This document shows, in pieces, positions 34,784-44,400 of a stretch of 64,000 nucleotides of DNA (position 1 is the first letter of the stretch; each line of letters begins with the position of its first letter). The stretch is from assembly GCF_030704535.1 (NCBI RefSeq), contig NC_081823.1, positions 25,970,001-26,034,000 on the forward strand. Reading direction: 5' to 3'. The DNA is from Vitis vinifera (lineage: Eukaryota; Streptophyta; Magnoliopsida; Vitales; Vitaceae). The notes below the pieces were generated by a model that did no database searches, was not told the DNA's origin, and saw only the letters and a list, made by a program, of their open reading frames with translations. A program made the translations under genes and the position numbers.

Positions 34784-37700
34784 ATGACAGTGGGAGAGGC
34801 TTTTCTCTCAGCTTTTCTTCAAGTTCTATTTGACAGGTTGGCTTCTCGTGAGTTCGTGGAGCTGCTACGTGGCCGGAAACTGGATGAGGTGCTGGAGAAG
34901 TTGAAGATAACTCTGCTGATGATCACTGCTGTGCTGAATGATGCTGAGGAGAAGCAGTTCAGCAGCCCAGCAGTGGAGAAGTGGCTGCACATGGCCAAAG
35001 ATGCTCTGTATGATGCAGAGGACGTATTGGATGAGCTAGCTACCGATGCTCTGCAGTCTAAGCTGGAAGGTGAATCTCAGAACGGAAAGAATCCGGTACG
35101 CAATAGGAGTTTCATTCCCACCTCTGTTAATTTGTTCAAGGAAGGAATAGAATCAAAGATAAAGAAGATAATTGACAAGTTAGAAAGTATTTCCAAACAA
35201 AAGGATGTCCTCGGCTTGAAGGATAATGTTGCGGGGAGTTTATCAGAAATCAAACACCGATTACCAACAACTTCGCTGGTGGAAAAATCTTGTGTCTATG
35301 GCAGGGATGACGATGAGAAGCTGATAATTGAAGGGCTACTAAGAGATGAACTCAGCAACGCTAAAGTTGGGGTAGTTCCCATAGTTGGTATGGGCGGGAT
35401 AGGGAAGACAATCCTGGCTCAACTTGTGTACAACAATGGCAGAGTGGAGAAGCGTTTTGCTTTAAGAATCTGGGTTTGTGTTACTGATCAGTTTGATGTG
35501 ATGAGGATAACAAAAACATTGGTTGAGTCAATCACTTCGAAAACTCCTGAGGTCAATGACTTAAACTTGCTTCAAGTTAGCCTGAGAGATAAAGTGGTTG
35601 GGCATCGGTTTTTGCTTGTTTTGGATGATGTTTGGAGCAAGAGAAATAAGGGCTGGGATTTGCTCTTGAATCCTTTAAGAGCAGGAGCACCAGGAAGTAA
35701 GATTATAGTAACAACACGCAATGCAGATGTTGCATCAAGCATAGGCACAGTTCCGGCTCATCATCTGAAAGGTCTATCATTTGAAGATTGTTGGTCATTG
35801 TTCAAGAGTCAAGCATTTGAAGATAGGAACATTGATGCTCACCCCAATTTGGAAGTGATTGGTAGGGAGATAGTGAAAAAATGTGATGGTTTGCCACTGG
35901 CAGCAAAGAGGTTGGGGGTCCTTTTGCGCACGAGAGTAGAAGAACATGAATGGAGGGATATTTTGAATAAAAAGATATGGGATTTACCAGATGATGAAAG
36001 GGAAATCCTTCAGACTCTAAGATTGAGCTATGATCATCTTCCTGCACATTTGAAGCAGTGCTTTGCCTACTGTGCGATATTCCCAAAAGACTACGAATTC
36101 AAGAAGGACTCGCTAGTTCTATTATGGATAGCAGAAGGTTTTGTGCAACAACCAAAAGGGAATAAAAGATTGGAAGAGGCAGGGGGTGAATATTTTCAGG
36201 ATCTAGTATCAAGGTCATTCTTTCAGCAATCCTCTAATGATAAATCATGTTTTGTAATGCATGACCTCATGAAAGACTTAGCTCAGTTTGTTTCACGAGA
36301 TATATGTTTCAGATTGGAGGATATGCTGAAAGATGGAAATCCATGTAAAGTCTTTGAAAAGGCCCGCCATTCCTCTTACATTCGTGGAAAACGCGATGTT
36401 CTCACTAAATTTGAGGCCTTCAATGGACTCGAGTGCTTACGGTCCTTCCTACCACTGGATCCAATGGGCAAAACTGGAGTCAGCTATTTGGCCAATAAGG
36501 TTCCTAGCGATCTCTTGCCAAAGTTGAGATGTTTACGGGTTCTATCTTTCAATGGTTATCGCATCACTGAATTGCCGGATTCAATTGGCAACTTGAGACA
36601 TTTAAGGTACTTGGACCTTTCTCACACTGCAATTAAGTACTTGCCTGAATCAGCAAGTACTCTCTACAATTTACAAGCATTAATCTTGTTACAGTGTCAC
36701 TCTCTCAGTATGTTACCTACAAACATGGGTAACCTAACAAACCTACGGCATCTATGCATTAGTGAAACCAGATTAAAAATGATGCCACTGCAAATGCATA
36801 GATTGACGAGTCTACAAACTCTCTCTCATTTTGTGGTGGGCAAAAATGGTGGGTCGGGAATAGGAGACCTGAGGAACATGTCGCATCTTCAGGGAAAGCT
36901 TCTCATGACAGGGCTGCAGAATGTGGCTAGTTTTTGGGATGCAGCAGAGGCTAAATTAAAGGACAAACATGAAATTGATGAGCTGGTGTTCCAATGGAGT
37001 AACAATTTTGATGATCTAACAAATGATAGGGTTGAAGAGGAAGTATTTGACAAGATCAATGTTAGAGGCCATAGGGTGACCAGATTTCCAAGTTTTAGGG
37101 AAGTCATGCAGGCATATGAGCAGGAACATGATGAAACACCGTCAGAACAGAGTGGTAATTTAGATGATTCCAGACATGGAAGAGTTGACACTGACGTACT
37201 TGAGATGCTGCAACCTCATAACAACATAAAACAACTTGTGATCAAAGACTACAGAGGAACAAGATTTCCAGGCTGGATAGGAAATGCTTCCTACTCCAAT
37301 ATAATACGTTTAAAACTTAGCAACTGTAAAAAGTGTAAGTGTTTACCATCACTTGGGCAGCTACCGTCGCTCAAATACCTGACTATCAAAGGAATGGAAG
37401 GAATCAAGATGGTGGGCACCGAATTCTACAAGGATGGATGTTCTTCTCTTGTGCCGTTTCCATCATTGGAGACTTTGAAGTTTGAGAACATGTTGGAGTG
37501 GGAGGTATGGTCTTCCTCTGGACTTGAAGACCAGGAAGACTTCCATCACCTGCAAAAGATTGAAATCAAGGATTGTCCCAAGCTTAAAAAATTCTCACAT
37601 CATTTCCCTTCCTTGGAAAAAATGAGCATTTTGCGGTGTCAACAGTTGGAAACACTTTTAACAGTTCCAACACTTGATGATAGCACAGAACAAGGCGGAT

Positions 37701-39121
37701 ACTTCCCTTGCCTCCTAGAGCTTTCTATAAGAGCATGTCCCAATCTGAGGGAATTACCCAACCTCTTTCCGTCCTTAGCGATACTTGATATAGATGGATG
37801 CCTAGAATTGGCAGCACTTCCAAGGCTTCCTTTGATCCGTGAACTAGAATTAATGAAATGTGGTGAAGGGGTGTTACAAAGTGTAGCGAAATTCACATCG
37901 CTTACCTATTTGCATCTGAGTCATATTTCCGAGATCGAGTTTCTACCTGAAGGGTTCTTCCACCACTTGACAGCACTCGAAGAATTGCAGATTTCTCATT
38001 TCTGCAGGCTCACAACCCTGTCCAATGAGATTGGATTGCAAAACCTTCCTTACCTAAAACGTTTGAAAATTTCAGCCTGTCCATGTTTAGAGGAGTTGCC
38101 ACAAAACTTGCACAGTCTTGTATCTCTGATAGAGTTGAAGGTCTGGAAGTGCCCCCGTCTTGTATCCTTCCCAGAGTCAGGCTTTCCTTCTATGCTTAGA
38201 ATTCTTGAGATTAAGGATTGTGAGCCTCTGGAGAGCCTACCTGAGTGGATAATGCATAACAACGATGGCAACAAGAAGAACACCATGTCTCATCTCCTTG
38301 AATACTTTGTGATTGAAGGCTGTTCTACCCTTAAATGCTTACCAAGAGGCAAGCTTCCCAGCACACTCAAAAAACTTGAAATCCAGAACTGTATGAATCT
38401 GGATTCCCTTCCTGAGGACATGACTTCTGTTCAATTTTTGAAGATTTCAGCCTGTTCAATTGTGTCCTTTCCAAAAGGTGGATTACATACAGTTCCATCC
38501 TCCAATTTCATGAAGCTTAAGCAACTGATTATCAACAAGTGTATGAAGCTTGAATCCCTACCTGAAGGTCTACATAACCTCATGTATCTTGATCACTTGG
38601 AAATAGCAGAATGCCCGCTACTGTTCTCTTTCCCAGGACCTGGGTTGCCCACAACCAAGCTACGAACACTTAAAATCTCCAATTGCATCAATTTCAAGTC
38701 CCTACCAAATCGGATTTACAACCTCACATCTCTTCAAGAGCTATGCATAGATGGGTGCTGTAGTCTTGCATCACTTCCAGAGGGGGGATTACCCAACAGT
38801 CTAATATTACTTTCTATCTTAGATTGCAAGAATCTCAAGCCCTCCTATGACTGGGGACTGCACAGGCTCACATCTCTCAACCACTTCTCCTTTGGAGGAT
38901 GTCCAGATTTAATGTCACTTCCAGAGGAGTGGCTGCTGCCTACCACCATATCCTCTGTTCACCTTCAATGGCTGCCAAGACTGAAGTCCCTACCCAGGGG
39001 CCTGCAGAAACTTAAATCTCTAGAAAAACTAGAGATATGGGAATGTGGCAACCTCTTAACCTTGCCGGAGGAGGGACAATCCAAGATGCAGTGGAATCTT
39101 CAATTTTGGGATGTCCTCTAG
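34784..39121 (+). CDS. CC-NB-LRR (CNL) disease resistance protein, RPP13-like 1 type
   Basis: An intronless 1,445-residue frame. The Rx-type coiled coil (about 5-130) carries the EDVLDE motif at 79-84. The NB-ARC has P-loop GMGGIGKT (202-209), kinase-2 LLVLDDVW (277-284, Trp typical of CNLs), RNBS-B GSKIIVTTR (304-312), GLPLA (369-373), CFAYCAIFPKDYEF (426-439) and MHD (492-494). From about 545 to the end run many imperfect leucine-rich repeats with C-P-L/SLPE patterns. The residue after the P-loop is Ile where Thr is usual (GKTI). Near 750-805 a charged segment interrupts the LRR: DDLTNDRVEEEVFDKI is followed by a related DDSRHGRVDTDVLEML. CNLs sense pathogen effectors in the cytosol and trigger cell death. 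No stop or frameshift, so it is probably functional. Confidence 0.93.
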   Translation: MTVGEAFLSAFLQVLFDRLASREFVELLRGRKLDEVLEKLKITLLMITAVLNDAEEKQFSSPAVEKWLHMAKDALYDAEDVLDELATDALQSKLEGESQNGKNPVRNRSFIPTSVNLFKEGIESKIKKIIDKLESISKQKDVLGLKDNVAGSLSEIKHRLPTTSLVEKSCVYGRDDDEKLIIEGLLRDELSNAKVGVVPIVGMGGIGKTILAQLVYNNGRVEKRFALRIWVCVTDQFDVMRITKTLVESITSKTPEVNDLNLLQVSLRDKVVGHRFLLVLDDVWSKRNKGWDLLLNPLRAGAPGSKIIVTTRNADVASSIGTVPAHHLKGLSFEDCWSLFKSQAFEDRNIDAHPNLEVIGREIVKKCDGLPLAAKRLGVLLRTRVEEHEWRDILNKKIWDLPDDEREILQTLRLSYDHLPAHLKQCFAYCAIFPKDYEFKKDSLVLLWIAEGFVQQPKGNKRLEEAGGEYFQDLVSRSFFQQSSNDKSCFVMHDLMKDLAQFVSRDICFRLEDMLKDGNPCKVFEKARHSSYIRGKRDVLTKFEAFNGLECLRSFLPLDPMGKTGVSYLANKVPSDLLPKLRCLRVLSFNGYRITELPDSIGNLRHLRYLDLSHTAIKYLPESASTLYNLQALILLQCHSLSMLPTNMGNLTNLRHLCISETRLKMMPLQMHRLTSLQTLSHFVVGKNGGSGIGDLRNMSHLQGKLLMTGLQNVASFWDAAEAKLKDKHEIDELVFQWSNNFDDLTNDRVEEEVFDKINVRGHRVTRFPSFREVMQAYEQEHDETPSEQSGNLDDSRHGRVDTDVLEMLQPHNNIKQLVIKDYRGTRFPGWIGNASYSNIIRLKLSNCKKCKCLPSLGQLPSLKYLTIKGMEGIKMVGTEFYKDGCSSLVPFPSLETLKFENMLEWEVWSSSGLEDQEDFHHLQKIEIKDCPKLKKFSHHFPSLEKMSILRCQQLETLLTVPTLDDSTEQGGYFPCLLELSIRACPNLRELPNLFPSLAILDIDGCLELAALPRLPLIRELELMKCGEGVLQSVAKFTSLTYLHLSHISEIEFLPEGFFHHLTALEELQISHFCRLTTLSNEIGLQNLPYLKRLKISACPCLEELPQNLHSLVSLIELKVWKCPRLVSFPESGFPSMLRILEIKDCEPLESLPEWIMHNNDGNKKNTMSHLLEYFVIEGCSTLKCLPRGKLPSTLKKLEIQNCMNLDSLPEDMTSVQFLKISACSIVSFPKGGLHTVPSSNFMKLKQLIINKCMKLESLPEGLHNLMYLDHLEIAECPLLFSFPGPGLPTTKLRTLKISNCINFKSLPNRIYNLTSLQELCIDGCCSLASLPEGGLPNSLILLSILDCKNLKPSYDWGLHRLTSLNHFSFGGCPDLMSLPEEWLLPTTISSVHLQWLPRLKSLPRGLQKLKSLEKLEIWECGNLLTLPEEGQSKMQWNLQFWDVL

Positions 39122-39521
39122 CATACAATTAGCAAGGCAAGAATTTCATCTTGTGCCCAAATCAAGAATTTTCTCAGAGCCACTCTTTCTTGCAGTGCCA
39201 ACAACTCCCATTATTTCCAAAAGAGTGGCTGCCAGGTGTGTTTTCTCATCTTTGCAACCATCCATTAATCTGCATAATCCACACACGGTAAATCTACTGA
39301 AAGATGGTACTGCTGTGCTCTGTTTTATTCAGTAAAATAACACCAAACACATTGCTCTTCATATTTCCACTAGTAATTTCCCAGTACCATTCTCATAAAT
39401 TATATCATGTATTGTAAGACTTTTTTGCATATTGAGAAATAATTAGAAAAATATGAAAACATATATGAATTCATGAAAGATTATAATGTTAAAAGAGATA
39501 AATATAGCATTCATCAAACAC
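39122..39521. other. 3' flank of the NLR
   Basis: Non-coding DNA directly after the NLR stop. It probably holds the 3' untranslated region; aataat and aataaa-like hexamers occur around 39440-39500 but none can be chosen. Confidence 0.35.
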
Positions 39522-39526
39522 CATAC

Positions 39527-39809
39527 TGATAGGCCTCTTATACGTTATGTATATTCCAGAAAAGGGAAGAGAAGTGTACTGCAAACTGGCAGTTAGTTGT
39601 AACAGTCCTTGTACAGGCTGTGTAACAGTCTTGGTACAGGCTGGAATAGCTTAAATAGGAAAATATGGAATTGATTAGGATAGCTGGCTGTTCTGGGAGT
39701 TTGGGGGGAGAGTGATAGCCTCTCGAATAGCTATCTTGTATCAGTCTGGCCCTGTTCTTGAAATTCAATAATATCACTAATAAATTTTTCCTTCATTAGA
39801 TACCTATCA
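39527..39809 (+). mobile_element. Solo LTR, 283 bp, with CATAC target duplication
   Basis: Starts TGATAGG and ends CCTATCA, a perfect 7-bp inverted pair with TG...CA ends. It is flanked by identical catac at 39522-39526 and 39810-39814. Internally it has tandem gtaacagtcc/ttgtacaggctg repeats (39598-39645), and a ttcttgaaattcaataat run near the end, as in copia LTR R/U5 regions. No internal domain, primer-binding site or second LTR adjoins it, so it arose by LTR-LTR recombination or is a very small element. Confidence 0.8.
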
Positions 39810-39814
39810 CATAC

Positions 39815-40513
39815 ATAAGTAAATATTAAACTAAAGTTTTAATGAAATAAACTTAGCATAACATGTTGTGCCAGCAGAAGCTTCAATGTAAACATATTAG
39901 TTCAAGAACACAAACATAATATAATTCATGCACAAAAGTACATGTGGTTTTAAAATGGTGTGGCCAATCATGTATACATCTATGGATAAGAGAGAATCAT
40001 TCCCATATCGTATAGAGAACATCATAAAAGATAGAAACCAGATACAACAATAAGGTTCTTGAAACTTCCCATGTTTCCCCACTCCTTGTACCATAGCCTA
40101 AATCATGAACTCCTAGCTCCATCAAGTGTCTCCCGTTCTTCCTCACATTTTTATCTACCACATGATATAAGCCCATCTATAAGGATTTGCTTCCAACCGT
40201 GTAGATATTGTATGTTTTGAGCCCAAAGGAGCCTTCATAGTTTTAAAATGTATCTACAAGATTAAGAGGAGTCCATACATATATAATCCCAAGAACATTT
40301 TTCCCCTATTTGATATGGGATATCACACCATCTCCATCTCATAACTTTTCCCCCTCATGATTAAGATATTCCTAATAACTTTATTTATTCTATAAGGAAA
40401 TCAAATATTATAATGACATATTAATATAGGAAATATTTTATACAATATTCATTACCAAAAGGAATCTATACCAATTAGAAATTTGAGACGCTTCCCTACA
40501 TGACATGACATTT
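39815..40513. other. Intergenic DNA
   Basis: No coding region or transposon terminus recognised. The sequence is A+T-rich, with ordinary complexity. Confidence 0.3.
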
Positions 40514-40522
40514 TAAACTAAA

Positions 40523-40708
40523 GGGTTAATTTCATTCACCTCCATTGAGGTTTTGGTTAAATACACCTAACCCCTATTGGTTTAAAATTTCATTAAATAT
40601 CTCTTTTATCATTTGAAAATGATAGAGGAGATATTTGATGAAATTTCAAACCAATGAGAATCAAGTGTAGTTAGCCAAAACCTGAGGAAAGATGAGTGAA
40701 ATTAACCC
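40523..40708. mobile_element. Hairpin MITE of Mutator type with 9-bp target duplication
   Basis: A 186-bp element that folds on itself almost end to end. Left end GGGTTAATTTCATTCACC; the right end reverse-complemented reads GGGTTAATTTCACTCATC. Pairing continues to the centre at catttgaaaatgat. Flanks are a perfect 9-bp repeat, taaactaaa (40514-40522 and 40709-40717), the hallmark of Mutator-like transposition. No coding capacity. Confidence 0.85.
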
Positions 40709-40994
40709 TAAACTAAATCATAGATCCATTACAAACTCTACAAAAAGCGTCCTCATCCTCTAAGTCCTTTACCATCTTTTATAATCATATTATGTACACG
40801 AAGTCTTTTACAAGAATAATAATAACATGCTTTCTTGGTTGCTCATGTAGATTGAAAAAGAATGTGACGTCTAAACAATGAAACTTTGAACTTTGTATTA
40901 GAAATGGTATGTTTTTCCCTTGAAATGAAAGAAGGCCATCATATTACAGCATAAGATCTAATATTTGATTTATTTAGTTTTGTTGGATGACTAA

Positions 40995-41345
40995 TGGCCT
41001 GTTTGAAAACTGTTCTTGAAAACAACTTTTTGTTCCTTAAAATAGAAATGGTTGTCTAACTCAAAAAACGTGTTTGACAAATTTTTTATTGAAAACAATT
41101 TTTTGAATATCTGTTCCAAAAATGCATTATTTTTTAGAATTAATGTGAGGCCTTTTCAGCTATTTTTTGTAGTCTTTCTGAGAAATAATTGAAAATATTT
41201 TGGGAACTTTTGCACAGTACATAAATGCACAATACCTTCATAGAGAATACACAGAGAAAAATGTTTTCCATATTGAGAACTACTTTTAACAGCTGTTTGA
41301 AAATTTTTGTTTTTTTCAAGAATTGTTTTCAAAAACGTATCTCTT
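40995..41345. mobile_element. Degenerate Tourist-like MITE
   Basis: Begins GGCCTGTTTGAAAACTGTTC and ends in a tttcaagaattgttttcaaa region that is roughly inverted to the start. The texture resembles the elements at 6109-6443 and 50877-51232. Clear flanking duplications were not found. Confidence 0.4.
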
Positions 41346-41491
41346 TTTTTTATTGAACAACAGTTTCAGGATTCTAAGTTTGTTTGCAGGTTCAAGCTTT
41401 TACAGGTCAACTATAACCACAAGAAATTTGCAAACTGGATAGGATTTTCCACTATCTGCAAACTATTTTCTAACTAGTTTTTGGTACAACA

Positions 41492-44400
41492 GTTTGACAG
41501 ACTATATGTGTACTGTTCAATCTTTAAATAAATTGTAACATCATTGTAGTATCAGATGCATATTTCAATAGGCTATTCAACTCTTTCACTATTGACACAA
41601 ACTCAATGTCATCTCTCAAACTTACACCACCAGCACTTTATTAACCAAGCATTTAAACTCAGGTGAAGAGTACCATCATTATGTCCATGTCAAGTCCCTA
41701 TAACAAGATAAAGTTTCACTAGTTGCAATAGCACGAAAAGTTGCCAAATGGTAGTCACAGAAGGTTTAGAAACCTTCACTTTAGTTTGATTGAGTTCAGC
41801 AAAGATAAGCGATAACTTCTATTTAATGATGTTTCCTTACATTTAATTAACATCTTAAGATAGTCTTTCTTTTTTTCATAGAAAGCTCTTTTCCATATTT
41901 AAGTTAGATGTGGGAAAGAGTATTCTAATCAGGGCCTCATCAGTTTTTTTTTTCTTCTCTTTTGGGAGTCCAACAATAGATTTATAATAAAATTGTCCTG
42001 TTAAACACATTATCATAATATATTACTGCTTTTACCATAGACTATCTCCCTACAAGTTTGAGATGGGATTAAGCCTTCAGTTGCTCCTTGTTTCTCATTG
42101 TCATGTGGGAGGATCTAAGGAAGCACCAGTGTTTTCCTTCTGTTACAACATTAGGAAAATTGGATCATGCATGTGAGACCCTGTAATTTAGAATTTTCTT
42201 AAAGAACTAAATTTTAAATCAATGCCTGCAACTTTTTGATAGTTAGCACAGCAGCATCAGCTTACAAAATCCACTGTATAGATATGTAGCTTTTCATGAA
42301 GCTGGTTAGGTATTTTGTGATAATAGCATATGATATAGTTACCAAAAAGTGTAATGCACTGAGGTCAAATATTTATATTATAGAAGGCTGGTTGGAGAGG
42401 AGCAAGCTTTCTGTCTGCAGTTCCTCCAAGGAGATTGGGGTGTCAATTTGCTATCCAGCAAGCAGTGGGCTGCCTTATTCACCTGGAGGCCTTTTGGTGG
42501 ATGGTCAGTGAGTTCCTTCTAGTTGGGTTAGTAAAAAAATTATAAGTTTTTGCAAACATGAGTTTCTTGCTGCTGGAGAGTTTTGAAGAAGAATGTCTTG
42601 CTTTGTTTATGAAGATTCAGGTGTGGTGGAGGCAGCAAGTCGCTGACACCCCAAAGAAGAGGAGGACGAGGGGGAGTTGATACAAAGACCAGGAACTTAG
42701 GAAGCTGGCATATTCAGTGAACTATGACGGGAAGGGTAGGGGTAACAAGGAGGATGTTAGTGTGGCTGGTTGGTCTCAAGCTCCTTTTGAAGAAAGTAGC
42801 TCAGGTGTACTGTTTGACAGACTATATGTGTACTGTTCAATCTTTAAATAAATTGTAACATCATTGTAGTATCAGATGCATATTTCAATAGGCTATTCAA
42901 CTCTTTCACTATTGACACAAACTCAATGTCATCTCTCAAACTTACACCACCAGCACTTTATTAACCAAGCATTTAAACTCAGGTGAAGAGTACCATCATT
43001 ATGTCCATGTCAAGTCCCTATAACAAGATAAAGTTTCACTAGTTGCAATAGCACGAAAAGTTGCCAAATGGTAGTCACAGAAGGTTTAGAAACCTTCACT
43101 TTAGTTTGATTGAGTTCAGCAAAGATAAGCGATAACTTCTATTTAATGATGTTTCCTTACATTTAATTAACATCTTAAGATAGTCTTTCTTTTTTTCATA
43201 GAAAGCTCTTTTCCATATTTAAGTTGGATGTGGGAAAGAGTATTCTAATCAGGGCCTCATCAGTTTTTTTTTTCTTCTCTTTTGGGAGTCCAACAATAGA
43301 TTTATAATAAAATTGTCCTGTTAAACACATTATCATAATATATTACTGCTTTTACCATAGACTATCTCCCTACAAGTTTGAGATGGGATTAAGCCTTCAG
43401 TTGCTCCTTGTTTCTCATTGTCATGTGGGAGGATCTAAGGAAGCACCAGTGTTTTCCTTCTGTTACAACATTAGGAAAATTGGATCATGCATGTGAGACC
43501 CTGTAATTTAGAATTTTCTTAAAGAACTAAATTTTAAATCAATGCCTGCAACTTTTTGATAGTTAGCACAGCAGCATCAGCTTACAAAATCCACTGTATA
43601 GATATGTAGCTTTTCATGAAGCTGGTTAGGTATTTTGTGATAATAGCATATGATATAGTTACCAAAAAGTGTAATGCACTGAGGTCAAATATTTATATTA
43701 TAGAAGGCTGGTTGGAGAGGAGCAAGCTTTCTGTCTGCAGTTCCTCCAAGGAGATTGGGGTGTCAATTTGCTATCCAGCAAGCAGTGGGCTGCCTTATTC
43801 ACCTGGAGGCCTTTTGGTGGATGGTCAGTGAGTTCCTTCTAGTTGGGTTAGTAAAAAAATTATAAGTTTTTGCAAACATGAGTTTCTTGCTGCTGGAGAG
43901 TTTTGAAGAAGAATGTCTTGCTTTGTTTATGAAGATTCAGGTGTGGTGGAGGCAGCAAGTCGCTGACACCCCAAAGAAGAGGAGGACGAGGGGGAGTTGA
44001 TACAAAGACCAGGAACTTAGGAAGCTGGCATATTCAGTGAACTATGACGGGAAGGGTAGGGGTAACAAGGAGGATGTTAGTGTGGCTGGTTGGTCTCAAG
44101 CTCCTTTTGAAGAAAGTAGCTCAGGTGTACTGTTTGACAGACTATATGTGTACTGTTCAATCTTTAAATAAATTGTAACATCATTGTAGTATCAGATGCA
44201 TATTTCAATAGGCTATTCAACTCTTTCACTATTGACACAAACTCAATGTCATCTCTCAAACTTACACCACCAGCACTTTATTAACCAAGCATTTAAACTC
44301 AGGTGAAGAGTACCATCATTATGTCCATGTCAAGTCCCTATAACAAGATAAAGTTTCACTAGTTGCAATAGCACGAAAAGTTGCCAAATGGTAGTCACAG

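Noticed and set aside
34513..38286. Several minus-strand frames inside the NLR
   Set aside because: They are antisense shadows of the long coding frame with no motifs.
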